Source: Shinella sumterensis
GTDB lineage: Bacteria; Pseudomonadota; Alphaproteobacteria; Rhizobiales; Rhizobiaceae
DNA: 64,000 bases
Assembly: GCF_004514425.2 (NCBI RefSeq)
Contig: NZ_MYFN02000009.1
Coordinates: 1 to 64,000, forward strand
Direction of reading: 5' to 3'
The notes beneath the pieces were generated by a model. It did not search any database. It worked only from the letters and a program-made list of their open reading frames with translations, and was not told the DNA's origin. The translations under genes were made by a program, and so were the position numbers. Each line of letters opens with the position of its first letter. Position 1 is the first letter of the stretch. This document shows positions 28,749 through 36,457 of the stretch, one piece after another.

Positions 28749-29894
28749 ATGCATGGCGTGACCGGATTTATCGAAAGTGCGGCCTTGTTGGTCTGTGCCG
28801 CGTTCGCGCTCGTGACGATATGCTCACGGATCGGCGTGCCCAGCATCGTCGGTTACATTCTTGCCGGTATAGTCATTGGACCGGCCGGTCTCGGCCTGAT
28901 TGCGGAGAGCGGCGCCCTGACCAGCATTGGCGAGATTGGCGTGATACTCCTGCTGTTCGCGCTTGGCCTGGAATTCTCGTTCGAGAAGCTCGTAACGCTC
29001 AAGAAGCATGTCTTCGGTCTTGGAGCCGTGCAGGTTGCAGTCACGACGATAACGGTGTCGTTGGTAGCGAGCCTGATCTTCGATCTCGCGCCCCTCCCCG
29101 CAATCCTCATCGGCGGGGCCGTTGCCATGTCGTCCACGGCCATGTGCCTCAAGGTGCTCGCAAGCGTGAACGCTCTAGGATCGGCGCAAGGGCGCCTCGC
29201 CATTGCAGTGCTTCTGTTTCAGGACCTGGCAGCTGTCGCGTTTCTGCTTCTGCATGATGCGATGAGTGGTACCGCCGGAGGGTATGGCGTGATAACGGTC
29301 GTCGCCGGTGCAACGGCATTGGTTGCAGCTCTGTTCACTGCCCGTGGCCCGTTGCAGATACTTGCCCGTTGGGTAGCGTCGCGTGGCGATCCGGAACTTG
29401 CCCAACTCCTCGCGCTCACCATTGCACTAGGCTCTGCGATTGTCGCGGCCACCGCCGGCCTTTCTCCGGCACTCGCTGCATTTGCGGCCGGCATGATTAT
29501 CGGCGAGGGCGACGCGCGCCATGCTGTCGAGAACGAGATTAGGCCCTTCCGCGATTTGTTTGTCGGGATTTTCTTTATCGGTATCGGAACGCAATTGCCA
29601 CTTTGGATCATTCCTTCTGCATGGCTTGTCGTGCTGATCTGGCTTGTCATTCTTCTTGTGGGCAAGACGCTGATTGTTATGGTCGTCGCCCGACTATTCG
29701 GCGAGTCGCTTCAGACCTCATGGCTCACTGGGATCATCCTGGCCCACGGAGGAGAATTCAGCCTGATGCTGCTGTCGGTTTCTTCGGCATCGGGCATTGT
29801 CGCCAACGAGTTCGCCGGCCCCCTCCTTCTTGCGATTGGAATGAGCATGCTGGCTGGAGGCCTTATAGTTAGATGGACGGGAAACAAAGTTTAG
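28749..29894 (+). CDS. kefB: KefB/CPA2-type cation:proton antiporter (membrane domain only)
   Basis: 381 residues from the ATG at 28749, which has AGGAGAAG upstream; the frame runs back to 28704 without a good site. It has about 11-12 membrane helices, with IGVPSIVGYILAGIVIGP near the start, LLLFALGLEFSFEKL, AVAMSSTAMCLKVL, LLFQDLAAVAFLLL and LTGIILAHGGEFSLML, all typical of the CPA2 (Kef) family. There is no C-terminal RCK/TrkA-N domain, so it is a short form. It is the last gene of the rightward stress operon. The likely role is potassium/sodium-proton exchange during heat or oxidative shock. Confidence 0.88.
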   Translation: MHGVTGFIESAALLVCAAFALVTICSRIGVPSIVGYILAGIVIGPAGLGLIAESGALTSIGEIGVILLLFALGLEFSFEKLVTLKKHVFGLGAVQVAVTTITVSLVASLIFDLAPLPAILIGGAVAMSSTAMCLKVLASVNALGSAQGRLAIAVLLFQDLAAVAFLLLHDAMSGTAGGYGVITVVAGATALVAALFTARGPLQILARWVASRGDPELAQLLALTIALGSAIVAATAGLSPALAAFAAGMIIGEGDARHAVENEIRPFRDLFVGIFFIGIGTQLPLWIIPSAWLVVLIWLVILLVGKTLIVMVVARLFGESLQTSWLTGIILAHGGEFSLMLLSVSSASGIVANEFAGPLLLAIGMSMLAGGLIVRWTGNKV

Positions 29895-30208
29895 CCGGAT
29901 AATCTCGCACCTGAATATGAGTAAAGTAAAGAAATGCGATTCGGGCCCGGAGCCTAACGCCCAATTCGAATGCCGGGCCTTTGAAGAAAATCCCAGTGCA
30001 GGCCTGCAGCGCTCGGCACCGAAATTAGCGTTGGAAACTCGTGCAATGAACACTCGTGTCGCGTAGCTTGAAATGATTTTGGCGACCGAGCGGCATGGCG
30101 AAGAATCACGTGCGAAGTTGTCGCGAAGTGAAGTAGATCGCCAAGAGGAATTTCATTCCGTCCGCCAATGGAGACTTGCTCCGAGCGTGGGCTCTCGGAG
30201 TTTTTCAA
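29895..30208. other. Intergenic region after kefB, no gene seen
   Basis: About 315 bases after the stress operon. Short frames on both strands show no family resemblance. It marks the right edge of the island, with an IS256-family remnant starting near 30209. Confidence 0.45.
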
Positions 30209-30324
30209 CAGTATCGGCGCTAAAAATCGTCGGTATCCTCCCCAACGACGACACCATCGTTACATTGATCGATACCGTATTGCTGGAGTAGAAGGTGGAG
30301 TTGCCCCTTAAAAACCGGACAGGA

Positions 30325-31155
30325 TCAGGTTTCTGTTTGACGGTTTAAGAACTCACGAGGCGAGCGATACCCTAATGCCTTGTGCGGGTGAAGGGTATTG
30401 TAGTGTTCGAACCATGAGGGCAGTTGCGCGATGACGGTTGTGGCGTCTGGTCGAGGGTTCACTGAGACGTAGTCGCGCTTGAATGTTTTGACGAAAGCCT
30501 CTGCCATTCCATTGGATTGGGGGCTGCGAATGGGCGTGGAGCACAGCTCCATGCCGATATCGACAAGCAATTACCTGGTGTCCTTTGCGATGAAGCAGGA
30601 GCCGTTGTCAGTCAGCCATTCGATTGGCTTTGGAAGAGTGTTGATGAGACCGAAGCGGTTCTCCACAGCCGTAATGACCAGGTCCTGCACGTCCTCACTC
30701 TTGATGCCCTCTGTTGTCGCGACATGGGCAATGGCTTCGCGATCACAGCAATCGAGCGCGAACGCAACGCGGACCTTCTCCTTGTTGTCGCAGCCGATCT
30801 CGAAGCCGTCTGAACACCAGCGCAGATTGGATTGCTCGACGGCAACGCGGCCATCGTGGCGACGGGGGTCGAGAGCACCGGTGTGGCGCTGAAGAAGCAT
30901 GCTGTGAACCTTCATCACCCGGTAGACGCGCTTGGCATTTGGCCACGGTCGGCTTTCGCTGCGGGCATTCCGACAAAGGATCGCGTGCACCCGGCGATAT
31001 CCGTAGGTGGGCATATCGTCGATGATGGTCTTGATCTCATCCACCAGCTCCCGATCAGCAAGCGGCGGACGCCCTCTGGCTTTGGAGGGACGTCGCTTCA
31101 CAGATTCCGCGATGTTGGATCGGGCGACACCCAAGGTCTCACACACCGTCGTCAT
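30325..31155 (-). pseudogene. IS3 element A OrfB transposase with in-frame stop
   Basis: One frame from 31155 to 30325 encodes an IS3 OrfB: TYGYRRVHAILCR, RWCSDGFEIGC (first D), WLTDNGSCFIAKDTR (second D), then after a TAA at 30571-30573 LLVDIGMELC, SPQSNGMAEAFVKTFKRDYV (catalytic E) and HPHKALGYRSPREF. The catalytic triad is present but divided by the stop, so this copy makes no full-length integrase. The upstream orfA ends at 31152, overlapping by 4 bases. Confidence 0.85.
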
Positions 31156-31544
31156 CCCGAACCGTCCTTCGGCAACGAGAGCGAGCGCAACAGATGTTTT
31201 TTTGACCCTGATGCGATCTCAAGCGCTTCTTTGAGGATTTCGCCTTCCATCGTCTTCTTGCCGAGGAGGCGCTGCAGCTCTCTCACCTGGTTCTGAAGCG
31301 CTCTGTATTCGGATGCAGGGACGACCTCTTCCTGCGATGCCGTGGCCGTCAGCGCACCCTGCGCCGCAAGTTTGCGCCAGGCGAATAGCTGGTTCGGTTG
31401 AATGCCGTGCCGTCGCGCAACGATGCTGACCGTGACATCAGGCTCGTAGGTCTCCTGGACTATCGCCAGCTTCTCCGCTGTCGACCAGCGACGGCGACGC
31501 TCACGGCCGGACAGCACTTCTATCTTGGGGATGTGACTGGTCAT
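31152..31544 (-). CDS. IS3 element A OrfA (helix-turn-helix)
   Basis: 130 residues from the ATG at 31544. The HTH_Tnp_1 pattern is clear: RRRRWSTAEKLAIVQETY, TVSIVARRHGIQPNQLFAWRKL, followed by a leucine-rich coil with LQNQVRELQRLLGKKTMEGEILKEAL. It binds the IS ends and is normally joined to OrfB by frameshift. It is intact while its OrfB is broken. Confidence 0.85.
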   Translation of the reverse strand: MTSHIPKIEVLSGRERRRRWSTAEKLAIVQETYEPDVTVSIVARRHGIQPNQLFAWRKLAAQGALTATASQEEVVPASEYRALQNQVRELQRLLGKKTMEGEILKEALEIASGSKKHLLRSLSLPKDGSG

Positions 31545-31641
31545 AATGGGCACATTACTCCTAACACTTAACAAGTGGGAGATCGTGTCCGAGGATTTAG
31601 GGGGCCACTTGGAGTGCACCCCATTTCATCGGACAGGTCGG

Positions 31642-32469
31642 CTAGTTTGATTTAGCCCTGATGAACTGCCGAGGGGAAGCCATCTTGAGCGCGGAATGGG
31701 GATGGATTTCATTATAGTCCTCGATCCATCCATCGATGAGCCGGAGCGCTGTTTCTGCGTCCGGGATTTGAGCGATGCGGATATAGTCTCGCTTCAGAGT
31801 TTTCACGAAAGCTTCCGACATGCCGTTCGACTGTGGGCTGGCGACCGGCGTGAAGCAGGGTGTCAGATTGAGCGCCTGGGCGAACAATCTCGTGTCTCTC
31901 GCGGTATATGCCGAGCCGTTGTCGGAGAGATGCTCGATCGGCTGAGGAGCCCGCGTCGTTCCGAAGCGCTTCTCGACCGCCTCCAGCATCATGTCGCGCA
32001 CGTCCGAGCCGGAGATGCCTGCATTGGCGAGCGCCGTCCAGGCGATGATCTCGCGGTCGAAGGCGTCGATGATGAACGCCATGCGGACGACGTCGCCGTT
32101 CCAGCAGGCGAATTCCAGCCCGTCCGAGCACCAGCGCAGGTTCGAGCGCATCACCATGACCTTGCCGTCATGAACGCGGCCCTTGCGCATGGCAGTGTGC
32201 TTGGCGAGCAGCATGGCGTTGTTACCCATGATCCGGTGAACCCGTTTGGCGTTTACGACGGGCTTATCGGCGGCTCGCCTTTCGCAATTGAGAAGCGCGG
32301 CGATCCGCCGATAGCCATAGGTCGGCCTTTGATCCACAAGCCTGCGGATATCAGGCAGAAGTTCCGCATCCTCAGCCTTTTGGTAGCGGCCACGTGGCTT
32401 CGACCTGCCTTTCAACCGCTCGGCGAGGTTGGAGCGGGAAACGCCCAGCGTCTCAGCAACGGTCTTCAT
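31642..32469 (-). CDS. IS3 element B OrfB transposase
   Basis: An intact 275-residue DDE integrase-type transposase: TYGYRRIAALLNCERR, RWCSDGLEFACWNGD (D), IEHLSDNGSAYTARDTR (D), SPQSNGMSEAFVKTLKRDY (E), and EIHPHSALKMASPRQF. Its start overlaps the end of the OrfA frame (ATGA at 32466-32469). It might be active in trans, but the OrfA frame of this copy is shifted. Confidence 0.9.
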   Translation of the reverse strand: MKTVAETLGVSRSNLAERLKGRSKPRGRYQKAEDAELLPDIRRLVDQRPTYGYRRIAALLNCERRAADKPVVNAKRVHRIMGNNAMLLAKHTAMRKGRVHDGKVMVMRSNLRWCSDGLEFACWNGDVVRMAFIIDAFDREIIAWTALANAGISGSDVRDMMLEAVEKRFGTTRAPQPIEHLSDNGSAYTARDTRLFAQALNLTPCFTPVASPQSNGMSEAFVKTLKRDYIRIAQIPDAETALRLIDGWIEDYNEIHPHSALKMASPRQFIRAKSN

Positions 32470-32854
32470 GGGGAACCGTCCTTCGGCAACAAGATCGGCC
32501 GCGATATCCGTTTTTTTGAGTCCGCTTTGGACAAGGCTTCGCGGAGGATTTCGACCTCCATCGTCTTGCGGCCCAGCATCCGCTCCAATTCGCGGACGCG
32601 ATCCTCCAGCTTTTTCACTTCCGAATTGCCGACAACCGGCTCGTCTGAATCCACGGCCGCCGCGCTCTCTCGCTCATAAGCCTGCGCCACCGATAAAGCA
32701 GATTGGGCGCAACTCCATGGCGGCGGGCGGTTGACGACACCGTCTCGCCCGGTTCGAAGCTCTGCTCGATGATCGTCAGCTTCTGCTCGGTTGTCCACCG
32801 CCGCCGGCGGACGTCGCCTGTCATGATTTCCATGCGTCTGTAGTCGTTAGACAT
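32466..32854 (-). pseudogene. IS3 element B OrfA, frameshifted
   Basis: The frame from the ATG at 32854 gives MSNDYRRMEIMTGDVRRRRW, then LTIIEQSFEPGETVSSTARR and LLYRWRRLMSER, then leaves register. The other frame resumes ESAAAVDSDEPVVGNSEVKK and LERMLGRKTMEVEILREAL. The break falls in a short GAGAGA run near 32665-32675, consistent with gain of one GA dinucleotide. Restoring it would give a normal OrfA. Confidence 0.75.
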
Positions 32855-32996
32855 AAGCCTATCCTCAAGCCTGTGCTTGAGCCTTTCTGCTTATGCCGAC
32901 TGTCCGGTCGAAATGGGGGGCAGTTCACCACTACAGAAGGACAAATCGGCCATTCAGCAGTCTCGCTACATGACACTTGATAAAGGCTCACCCGCT

Positions 32997-33296
32997 TCAC
33001 TCTACATGTTGGTTTTCACCGTATTCTGTTCGTGAAGTGCCGGCAATGTCGGTGTCAGGCGCCAGTAGGTCATGCCTCCTTGCGAACGCGACAAAAAGGC
33101 CACGCGCGGTCTCTGCGTCCACTTCGCCCCGCAGTGCGGCACGGCATGCATTCAGGGCGACAGAATGGCCCTTATCTCTGGATTGGGTAGGCCATTCCAG
33201 CAGATATCTGTAAGCGTCGATTACCGAGCCTATTTCCGTGGGGTAGCCGAGCCCCACAAAGATGCGTATCGGTTTTTTGAAGCAGTCTGTTTTCAT
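32997..33296 (-). CDS. DUF982 family protein
   Basis: 99 residues from the ATG at 33296, with GGGAGAC upstream. The sequence FKKPIRIFVGLGYPTEI, then VIDAYRYLLEWP and VALNACRAALRGEVDAETARGLFVAFARRHDLL fits DUF982, a small protein family typical of rhizobia and often carried in many copies on their plasmids. Function is unknown. It precedes the leftward set of stress genes and supports a rhizobial host. Confidence 0.8.
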   Translation of the reverse strand: MKTDCFKKPIRIFVGLGYPTEIGSVIDAYRYLLEWPTQSRDKGHSVALNACRAALRGEVDAETARGLFVAFARRHDLLAPDTDIAGTSRTEYGENQHVE

Positions 33297-33593
33297 TTCG
33301 GTCTCCCTTCTAATCCAGGCTTGCGGTACGCAAGCGCACCATCTGACCTCCAACCATTTCAATAGATTTCACGTCATCTTCAGCATGCCGAGATCCATTT
33401 TCGGGTAAGGCCCTTCTAATATATTTAACCTAGTCAACGTGACCATGCGCAGTTGAGCGTTCAGGATCTCCGGAAATGTCAGAGCAATGTGAAACATCAG
33501 TCAGTCCGTTGGTTTGGGACCTTCTTCTCTTCAGCTGTGACGCATCAAGGCATAGGGAGAACGGGCCCGGCGGTCCGGACCCGTTCAGTAGAC
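33297..33593. other. Gap between DUF982 and SPW-repeat genes
   Basis: About 297 bases. Apart from the terminator hairpin at 33559-33586 and the DUF982 promoter region near 33300-33420, nothing coding is apparent; the short rightward frames here are antisense or without family resemblance. Confidence 0.4.
33559..33586 (-). terminator. Strong hairpin after the SPW-repeat gene
   Basis: GAACGGGCCCGG at 33559-33570 and CCGGACCCGTTC at 33575-33586 pair over 12 positions with one mismatch around a 4-base loop. It sits 7 bases downstream of the stop of the leftward SPW-repeat gene and is the probable end of that transcript, which may start as far back as the Hsp20 genes near 36.3 kb. Confidence 0.6.
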
Positions 33594-33959
33594 TCACGCC
33601 GTCGACCACGGACGATTATGGCCGAACCAGATACTGCCGGCTGCCACGATCACGACGACAATCCCGGCTATCAGATGTGCGCTCGTGGCGGCAGTCACGG
33701 CTGAGAAGCCGAGCGCCCAGGGGGCAATCAGCGCCCAAATGCCAAGTACGAGGTTGAGCCACTCTTCCATCTCATGGAAAGCGTAGAGTGCAGAGGCGGC
33801 GACAAGAGTGACGGCCGCGCCGACCACCCATGCGTTCCAGGCGGCATAGGTCTCTGCGGTGAAGCCGAGCAGCCAGGGCGAGATCAGAAGGCCAAGACCG
33901 GCAACGATATTGACGATATCAAAAACCGTCCGGTAATTCGAATTCAGGGACTTTAGCAT
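33594..33959 (-). CDS. SPW-repeat membrane protein
   Basis: 121 residues with four membrane helices and two SPW-type repeats: LGLLISPWLLGFTAE in the first half and LGIWALIAPWALGFSAV in the second. Such proteins are small inner-membrane proteins of unknown function, reminiscent in position of the HdeD membrane proteins found in tLST loci, though the family is different. A GAGGAGAAA site precedes the start. It is the last gene of the leftward omega/NDUFS4/Hsp20 cluster. Confidence 0.82.
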   Translation of the reverse strand: MLKSLNSNYRTVFDIVNIVAGLGLLISPWLLGFTAETYAAWNAWVVGAAVTLVAASALYAFHEMEEWLNLVLGIWALIAPWALGFSAVTAATSAHLIAGIVVVIVAAGSIWFGHNRPWSTA

Positions 33960-33991
33960 CGTTCATTTCTCCTCATCGGTTGGTTGCATCA

Positions 33992-34315
33992 TCAATGGAC
34001 CGCCTCGGTCGGCGAGGCGGCGGATGCGGCGGCAGCCTTCGAACGGCCGTCGCCGCAAAGTTTGGACGTCGTGGACGGGGCCGGCAGGAGACAAGCTTCG
34101 GCTTGTCGGGGGAGCAGGAACGGCGCCAGTTCGTCCTCCGAGAATGCTCCTGCTGCGATCTCCTGCAATGCGAGATCCCCCGCATTCCGGTCTCGCAAAG
34201 CAAGTCTCGGTTCGGCCCCACGGTCGAGCGCACGCGTGCGCGCTGCCGCAGCCAGCACCAGCGCAAACCGGTTCGGAAGAGCCTTCTCACAATCAAAGAT
34301 GACATATGGATCCAT
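33992..34315 (-). CDS. RNA polymerase omega subunit (RpoZ) paralogue
   Basis: 107 residues from the ATG at 34315 with GAGGTGAG upstream. MDPYVIFDCEKALPNRFAL then VLAAAARTRALDRGAEPRL, RNAGDLALQEIAAGAFSEDEL follows the omega pattern (NRFELVLLAxxRAR, ALREIA). It lacks the usual MARVTVEDC beginning but keeps an acidic-cysteine entry helix (FDCEKAL). The C-terminal 40 residues are variable. An extra omega on an accessory replicon could redirect sigma choice under stress; that is speculation. It could also be a decayed copy, though the frame is intact. Confidence 0.7.
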   Translation of the reverse strand: MDPYVIFDCEKALPNRFALVLAAAARTRALDRGAEPRLALRDRNAGDLALQEIAAGAFSEDELAPFLLPRQAEACLLPAPSTTSKLCGDGRSKAAAASAASPTEAVH

Positions 34316-34323
34316 GGCTCACC

Positions 34324-35076
34324 TCATGCGGCGTTGCGATCGTTCATTGTATGAACTCGCCCGTTTTCAACGCATCGCTCAAGCGCGAGCATCGCCTGCT
34401 CAACCTCGTAAAGGCGCGACGGCCGGTCGTTCTCCGGCATGCCTTCGTTGGTCGCCTGATCCGCCAGATATTCCGTCCAGGCCCAGTTCATCAGGATCGA
34501 ACGCTTCGCGTCGAGCGATAGCGCCGGATCGCGAACGACGTCCATCGGGGCGAACCAGCTGGCCGGGCCGGACGCATCGTCGCGGTCTGCCGCGCTATCC
34601 ATGGCCTGCCCGTACTTTTCCTGAAGTCGAGCAAGACCCAGCCGCTCCAAGGTCGCATCAGCGAAGGCATGGGATGGCCGAGCCGATTGGCGAGCAGTCC
34701 TCTTCTTCGCCGACGCAACAGCCTTGTCTGCCGGCTGTTGCACGACGTAGGTCAGCCCCTGGCGCTTGGCATAACGGATGGCGGATTGAAGCGTGGGGAA
34801 TTCGAGTTCCACCTGCGCAAGTGTGTCACTGCCACCGGTATAGCCCATCAAAGGTTCGACAAACGGAGCGGAGCGACGCTCGAAGACAAGCCGCCAGCCC
34901 TTTGTGCGCGCATTCCCCGACGTGGTCATCGAACGAGACGGCTTGAAGATGTGCGCGACCGCGTCGTCGGAAAACGGCGGGCGGCCGAAGGAAAGGCTGC
35001 GCCGGTTGTCGTTTGAGGCGCGGACAGCGGCAGTCGGCGTTTCGATTCCTGGTTTTGTGTCTCTTGCAGTCTCCAT
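34324..35076 (-). CDS. NDUFS4-like domain fused to a second conserved domain
   Basis: 250 residues. The middle (about 55-120) has an NDUFS4-like segment: KGWRLVFERRSAPFVEPLMG, YTGGSDTLAQVELEFPTLQ and IRYAKRQGLTYVV, paralogous to the protein at 24786-25379 (shared VEPLMGYT). The C-terminal part (about 170-240; WFAPMDVVRDPALSLDAKRS, ILMNWAWTEYLAD) resembles the separate protein at 43168-43521 (YFSHPNEVLKSRILDRDEKR, AILAAWVSDA). So a complex I-type domain is joined here to a domain also found alone near groESL. Between omega and Hsp20 copy 3 on the same strand, it is likely heat-induced. Confidence 0.7.
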   Translation of the reverse strand: METARDTKPGIETPTAAVRASNDNRRSLSFGRPPFSDDAVAHIFKPSRSMTTSGNARTKGWRLVFERRSAPFVEPLMGYTGGSDTLAQVELEFPTLQSAIRYAKRQGLTYVVQQPADKAVASAKKRTARQSARPSHAFADATLERLGLARLQEKYGQAMDSAADRDDASGPASWFAPMDVVRDPALSLDAKRSILMNWAWTEYLADQATNEGMPENDRPSRLYEVEQAMLALERCVENGRVHTMNDRNAA

Positions 35077-35105
35077 TCTTCATCCCTCCCGGTTGGCGAA
35101 GGATA

Positions 35106-35134
35106 CTGGCGGCCGCCATTGGGCCGGCCGCCAG
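35106..35134 (-). terminator. Hairpin after Hsp20 copy 3
   Basis: CTGGCGGCC at 35106-35114 and GGCCGCCAG at 35126-35134 are exact complements with an 11-base loop, 16 bases after the stop of the leftward Hsp20 gene. No T-tract follows, so it may attenuate instead of fully end transcription into the NDUFS4-like gene. Confidence 0.5.
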
Positions 35135-35149
35135 GGTTGGTTGAACCGA

Positions 35150-35659
35150 TCAGCTCTTGATGGCGATGCGCTTGACCTGCGACTGCGCCTTCTCGGTCTT
35201 CGGCAGGATCACGGTCAGCACGCCATTCTTGAAGTGCGCGTCGACCTTGTCTTCCGCGATCTCAACGCCGAGCGGGATGCGGCGCTCGAAGCGGCCATAG
35301 TATCGCTCAGAGAACTGACGATCCTTGTCCTCGTTCTCGGAGCGCTTCTCGCCCTTCAGCGTCAGCACGCCGTCGTTGAGCAGGACTTCGATGTCCTTTT
35401 CGTCAAGGCCTGGCACTTCGGCCGTCACCTTGATCTCCTTGTCGGTGTCGGAGATCTCAACGCTCGGCCAGCCGGTACTGAAGGCAGAACCGCCACCGAA
35501 GGTGGTCAGGCCCGAGCCGAAGCCGCGGAAAACATCATCGAACAGTCGGTTCACTTCGCGATGAAGCGACAGGAAGGGATCGCGGTCGTCATCGCGCAGG
35601 ACAGTCGGCACCTGGTCTCGATTATTGCGGCCCCAGGGGATCAGATCACGAACACTCAT
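35150..35659 (-). CDS. Small heat shock protein Hsp20, copy 3
   Basis: 169 residues from the ATG at 35659 with AAGGAGAAA upstream; an upstream in-frame start to 35692 lacks a site. It starts MSVRDLIPWGRNNRDQ, has a phenylalanine/glycine-rich N-terminal arm (FDDVFRGFGSGLTTFGGG) and a full alpha-crystallin domain (EIKVTAEVPGLDEKDIEV, LTLKGEKRSENEDKD, HFKNGVLTVILPKTEK). It resembles copy 1 on the stress island. It lies 96 bases after Hsp20 copy 4, with a stable hairpin between them. Confidence 0.92.
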   Translation of the reverse strand: MSVRDLIPWGRNNRDQVPTVLRDDDRDPFLSLHREVNRLFDDVFRGFGSGLTTFGGGSAFSTGWPSVEISDTDKEIKVTAEVPGLDEKDIEVLLNDGVLTLKGEKRSENEDKDRQFSERYYGRFERRIPLGVEIAEDKVDAHFKNGVLTVILPKTEKAQSQVKRIAIKS

Positions 35660-35705
35660 GGTTTTTCTCCTTCTCATCTGTTGATTGGACAAGATCCGCC
35701 CGTGA

Positions 35706-35725
35706 CGCCGGGCAATGGCCCGGCG
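35706..35725 (-). terminator. Hairpin between Hsp20 copies 4 and 3
   Basis: CGCCGGGC at 35706-35713 and GCCCGGCG at 35718-35725 pair perfectly around AATG. It lies 30 bases after the copy 4 stop and could partly terminate that transcript or shape the leader of copy 3. Confidence 0.5.
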
Positions 35726-35755
35726 CCCTGATTGCAGACAACGTCGTTTGAAAAA

Positions 35756-36232
35756 TCAGGCGGCCTGCTTGTCCGCTTCGATCTGCTTCGTCTCGACCTT
35801 CGGCAGTGCCACGTCGGTCGAAATCGCGATCTGGCGAGGCTTCATCTCTTCAGGGATTTCCCGCTTGAGATCGACGGTCAGCAGACCATTGACGAGCCCT
35901 GCACCCACGACCTTGACGTGATCTGCAAGCTCGAACCGGCGCTGGAATGAACGGCCGGCGATCCCGCGATGCAGATACTGCTGATTGTCGTCATTCGCCT
36001 TCTGCCCGGCGACGAAGAGCATGTTCTGCTCTTGGGTAATCGTCAGCTCGTCCTGCGTGAAGCCGGCCACTGCCATGGCAATGCGGTAGTCGTCCTCACC
36101 GGTCTTGATAATGTCGTAGGGCGGCCAGTTGTCGATCGATTCGACACGGCTTGCAGCTTCAAGTGCGTTCAACATTCGGTCGAAGCCGATGCTTGACCGA
36201 AAAAGGGGAGAAAAATCGAGGTTTGTCCTCAT
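35756..36232 (-). CDS. Small heat shock protein of the IbpA type (Hsp20, copy 4)
   Basis: 158 residues from the ATG at 36232, eight bases after AGGAGG; an ATG at 36238 is too close to that site. MRTNLDFSPLFRSSIGFDRML and PPYDIIKTGEDDYRIAMAVAGF are characteristic of IbpA/class A rhizobial small heat shock proteins, followed by GIAGRSFQRRFELAD, VNGLLTVDLKREIPEE and a charged tail. These proteins are induced strongly by heat in rhizobia through ROSE leaders, and such a leader is visible here. It is the first gene of the leftward stress cluster ending at the SPW gene. Confidence 0.92.
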   Translation of the reverse strand: MRTNLDFSPLFRSSIGFDRMLNALEAASRVESIDNWPPYDIIKTGEDDYRIAMAVAGFTQDELTITQEQNMLFVAGQKANDDNQQYLHRGIAGRSFQRRFELADHVKVVGAGLVNGLLTVDLKREIPEEMKPRQIAISTDVALPKVETKQIEADKQAA

Positions 36233-36345
36233 AACCATATCCTCCTTACAAGCAACATGGATACAAGGAGACGCCAAGAGCACAGGGCGCCTCCTGGACT
36301 TGTCGATCCCCGATTGGGCGATCGAACAATAATCATTTAATTCAG
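36233..36345 (-). promoter_or_regulatory. ROSE-like RNA thermometer in front of Hsp20 copy 4
   Basis: In the leader of the IbpA-type gene, read leftwards, GUUGCUUGUAAGGAGGAUAU places UUGCU (36251-36255) a few bases before the ribosome site AGGAGG (36241-36246). This is the signature of the last ROSE hairpin, where U(U/C)GCU masks AGGA at low temperature with a bulged G. Upstream a second hairpin can form between CAGGAGGCGCC and GGCGUCUCCUUG. Gene type and host group match known ROSE elements. Confidence 0.72.
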
Positions 36346-36362
36346 TACGTTGCGGCTTCAAG
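36334..36362 (-). promoter_or_regulatory. Candidate heat-shock (RpoH-type) promoter for Hsp20 copy 4
   Basis: Leftwards, CTTGAAG (36356-36362) lies about 14 bases before an ATTAAAT-like -10 region near 36336-36342. The -35 fits the RpoH core CTTGAA; the -10 is a weaker match. It would give a leader of about 100 bases that includes the ROSE-like hairpins. Confidence 0.4.
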
Positions 36363-36457
36363 AGGTTTTCAATAGCAGCATGGAAAATTTTTTGGCCCGT
36401 GGCGAAAAGATACTGCGTCCGTCTATTCAATCGTCTCTTGAAAGGAGCCTGACCATG

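Larger units (their letters stand above)
31610..32927 (-). mobile_element. IS3-family element B, nested in element A
   Basis: 33-base imperfect inverted repeats lie at 31610-31642 and 32895-32927 (shared CCCCATTTC and CGGACAG blocks, TCGGC at the inner end). The flanking CCACT at 31605-31609 and 32928-32932 is a 5-base target duplication, and lies in the terminal repeat of element A. Element B therefore landed after element A. Confidence 0.88.
30296..32935 (-). mobile_element. IS3-family element A, with element B inserted in its tip
   Basis: The ends are TGGAGTTGCCCC at 30296 and the inverse of TGTAGTGGCCCC ending at 32935, with further imperfect matches (CGGACAGGATC versus CGGACACGATC). Both are flanked by GAAGG (30291-30295 and 32936-32940), a 5-base target duplication. 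Element B occupies 31610-32927, just inside the right end. Element A proper is about 1.3 kb and carries orfA and a stop-interrupted orfB. Confidence 0.85.
30209..32990 (+). mobile_element. IS256-family transposase C-terminal remnant, split by nested IS3 elements
   Basis: From about 30209 the frame reads SALKIVGILPNDDTIVTLID then TVLLE and a TAG, and is cut at 30295. After the IS3 elements it resumes at 32936 as KDKSAIQQSRYMTLDKGSP. Joined, this is the IS256 C-terminus (compare [19 protein letters not shown] at 451 on), with the usual glutamine codon changed to TAG (30288-30290). Only some 45 codons survive. It faces the same way as the IS256 5' part left of the stress island. Confidence 0.65.

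Noticed and set aside
28352-29257. A 301-codon rightward frame over trxC and kefB
   Set aside because: It is an alternative frame of two genes with clear motifs and no ribosome site.
33984-34946. A 320-codon rightward frame over the omega and NDUFS4-like genes
   Set aside because: It is antisense to two genes with better starts and family patterns.
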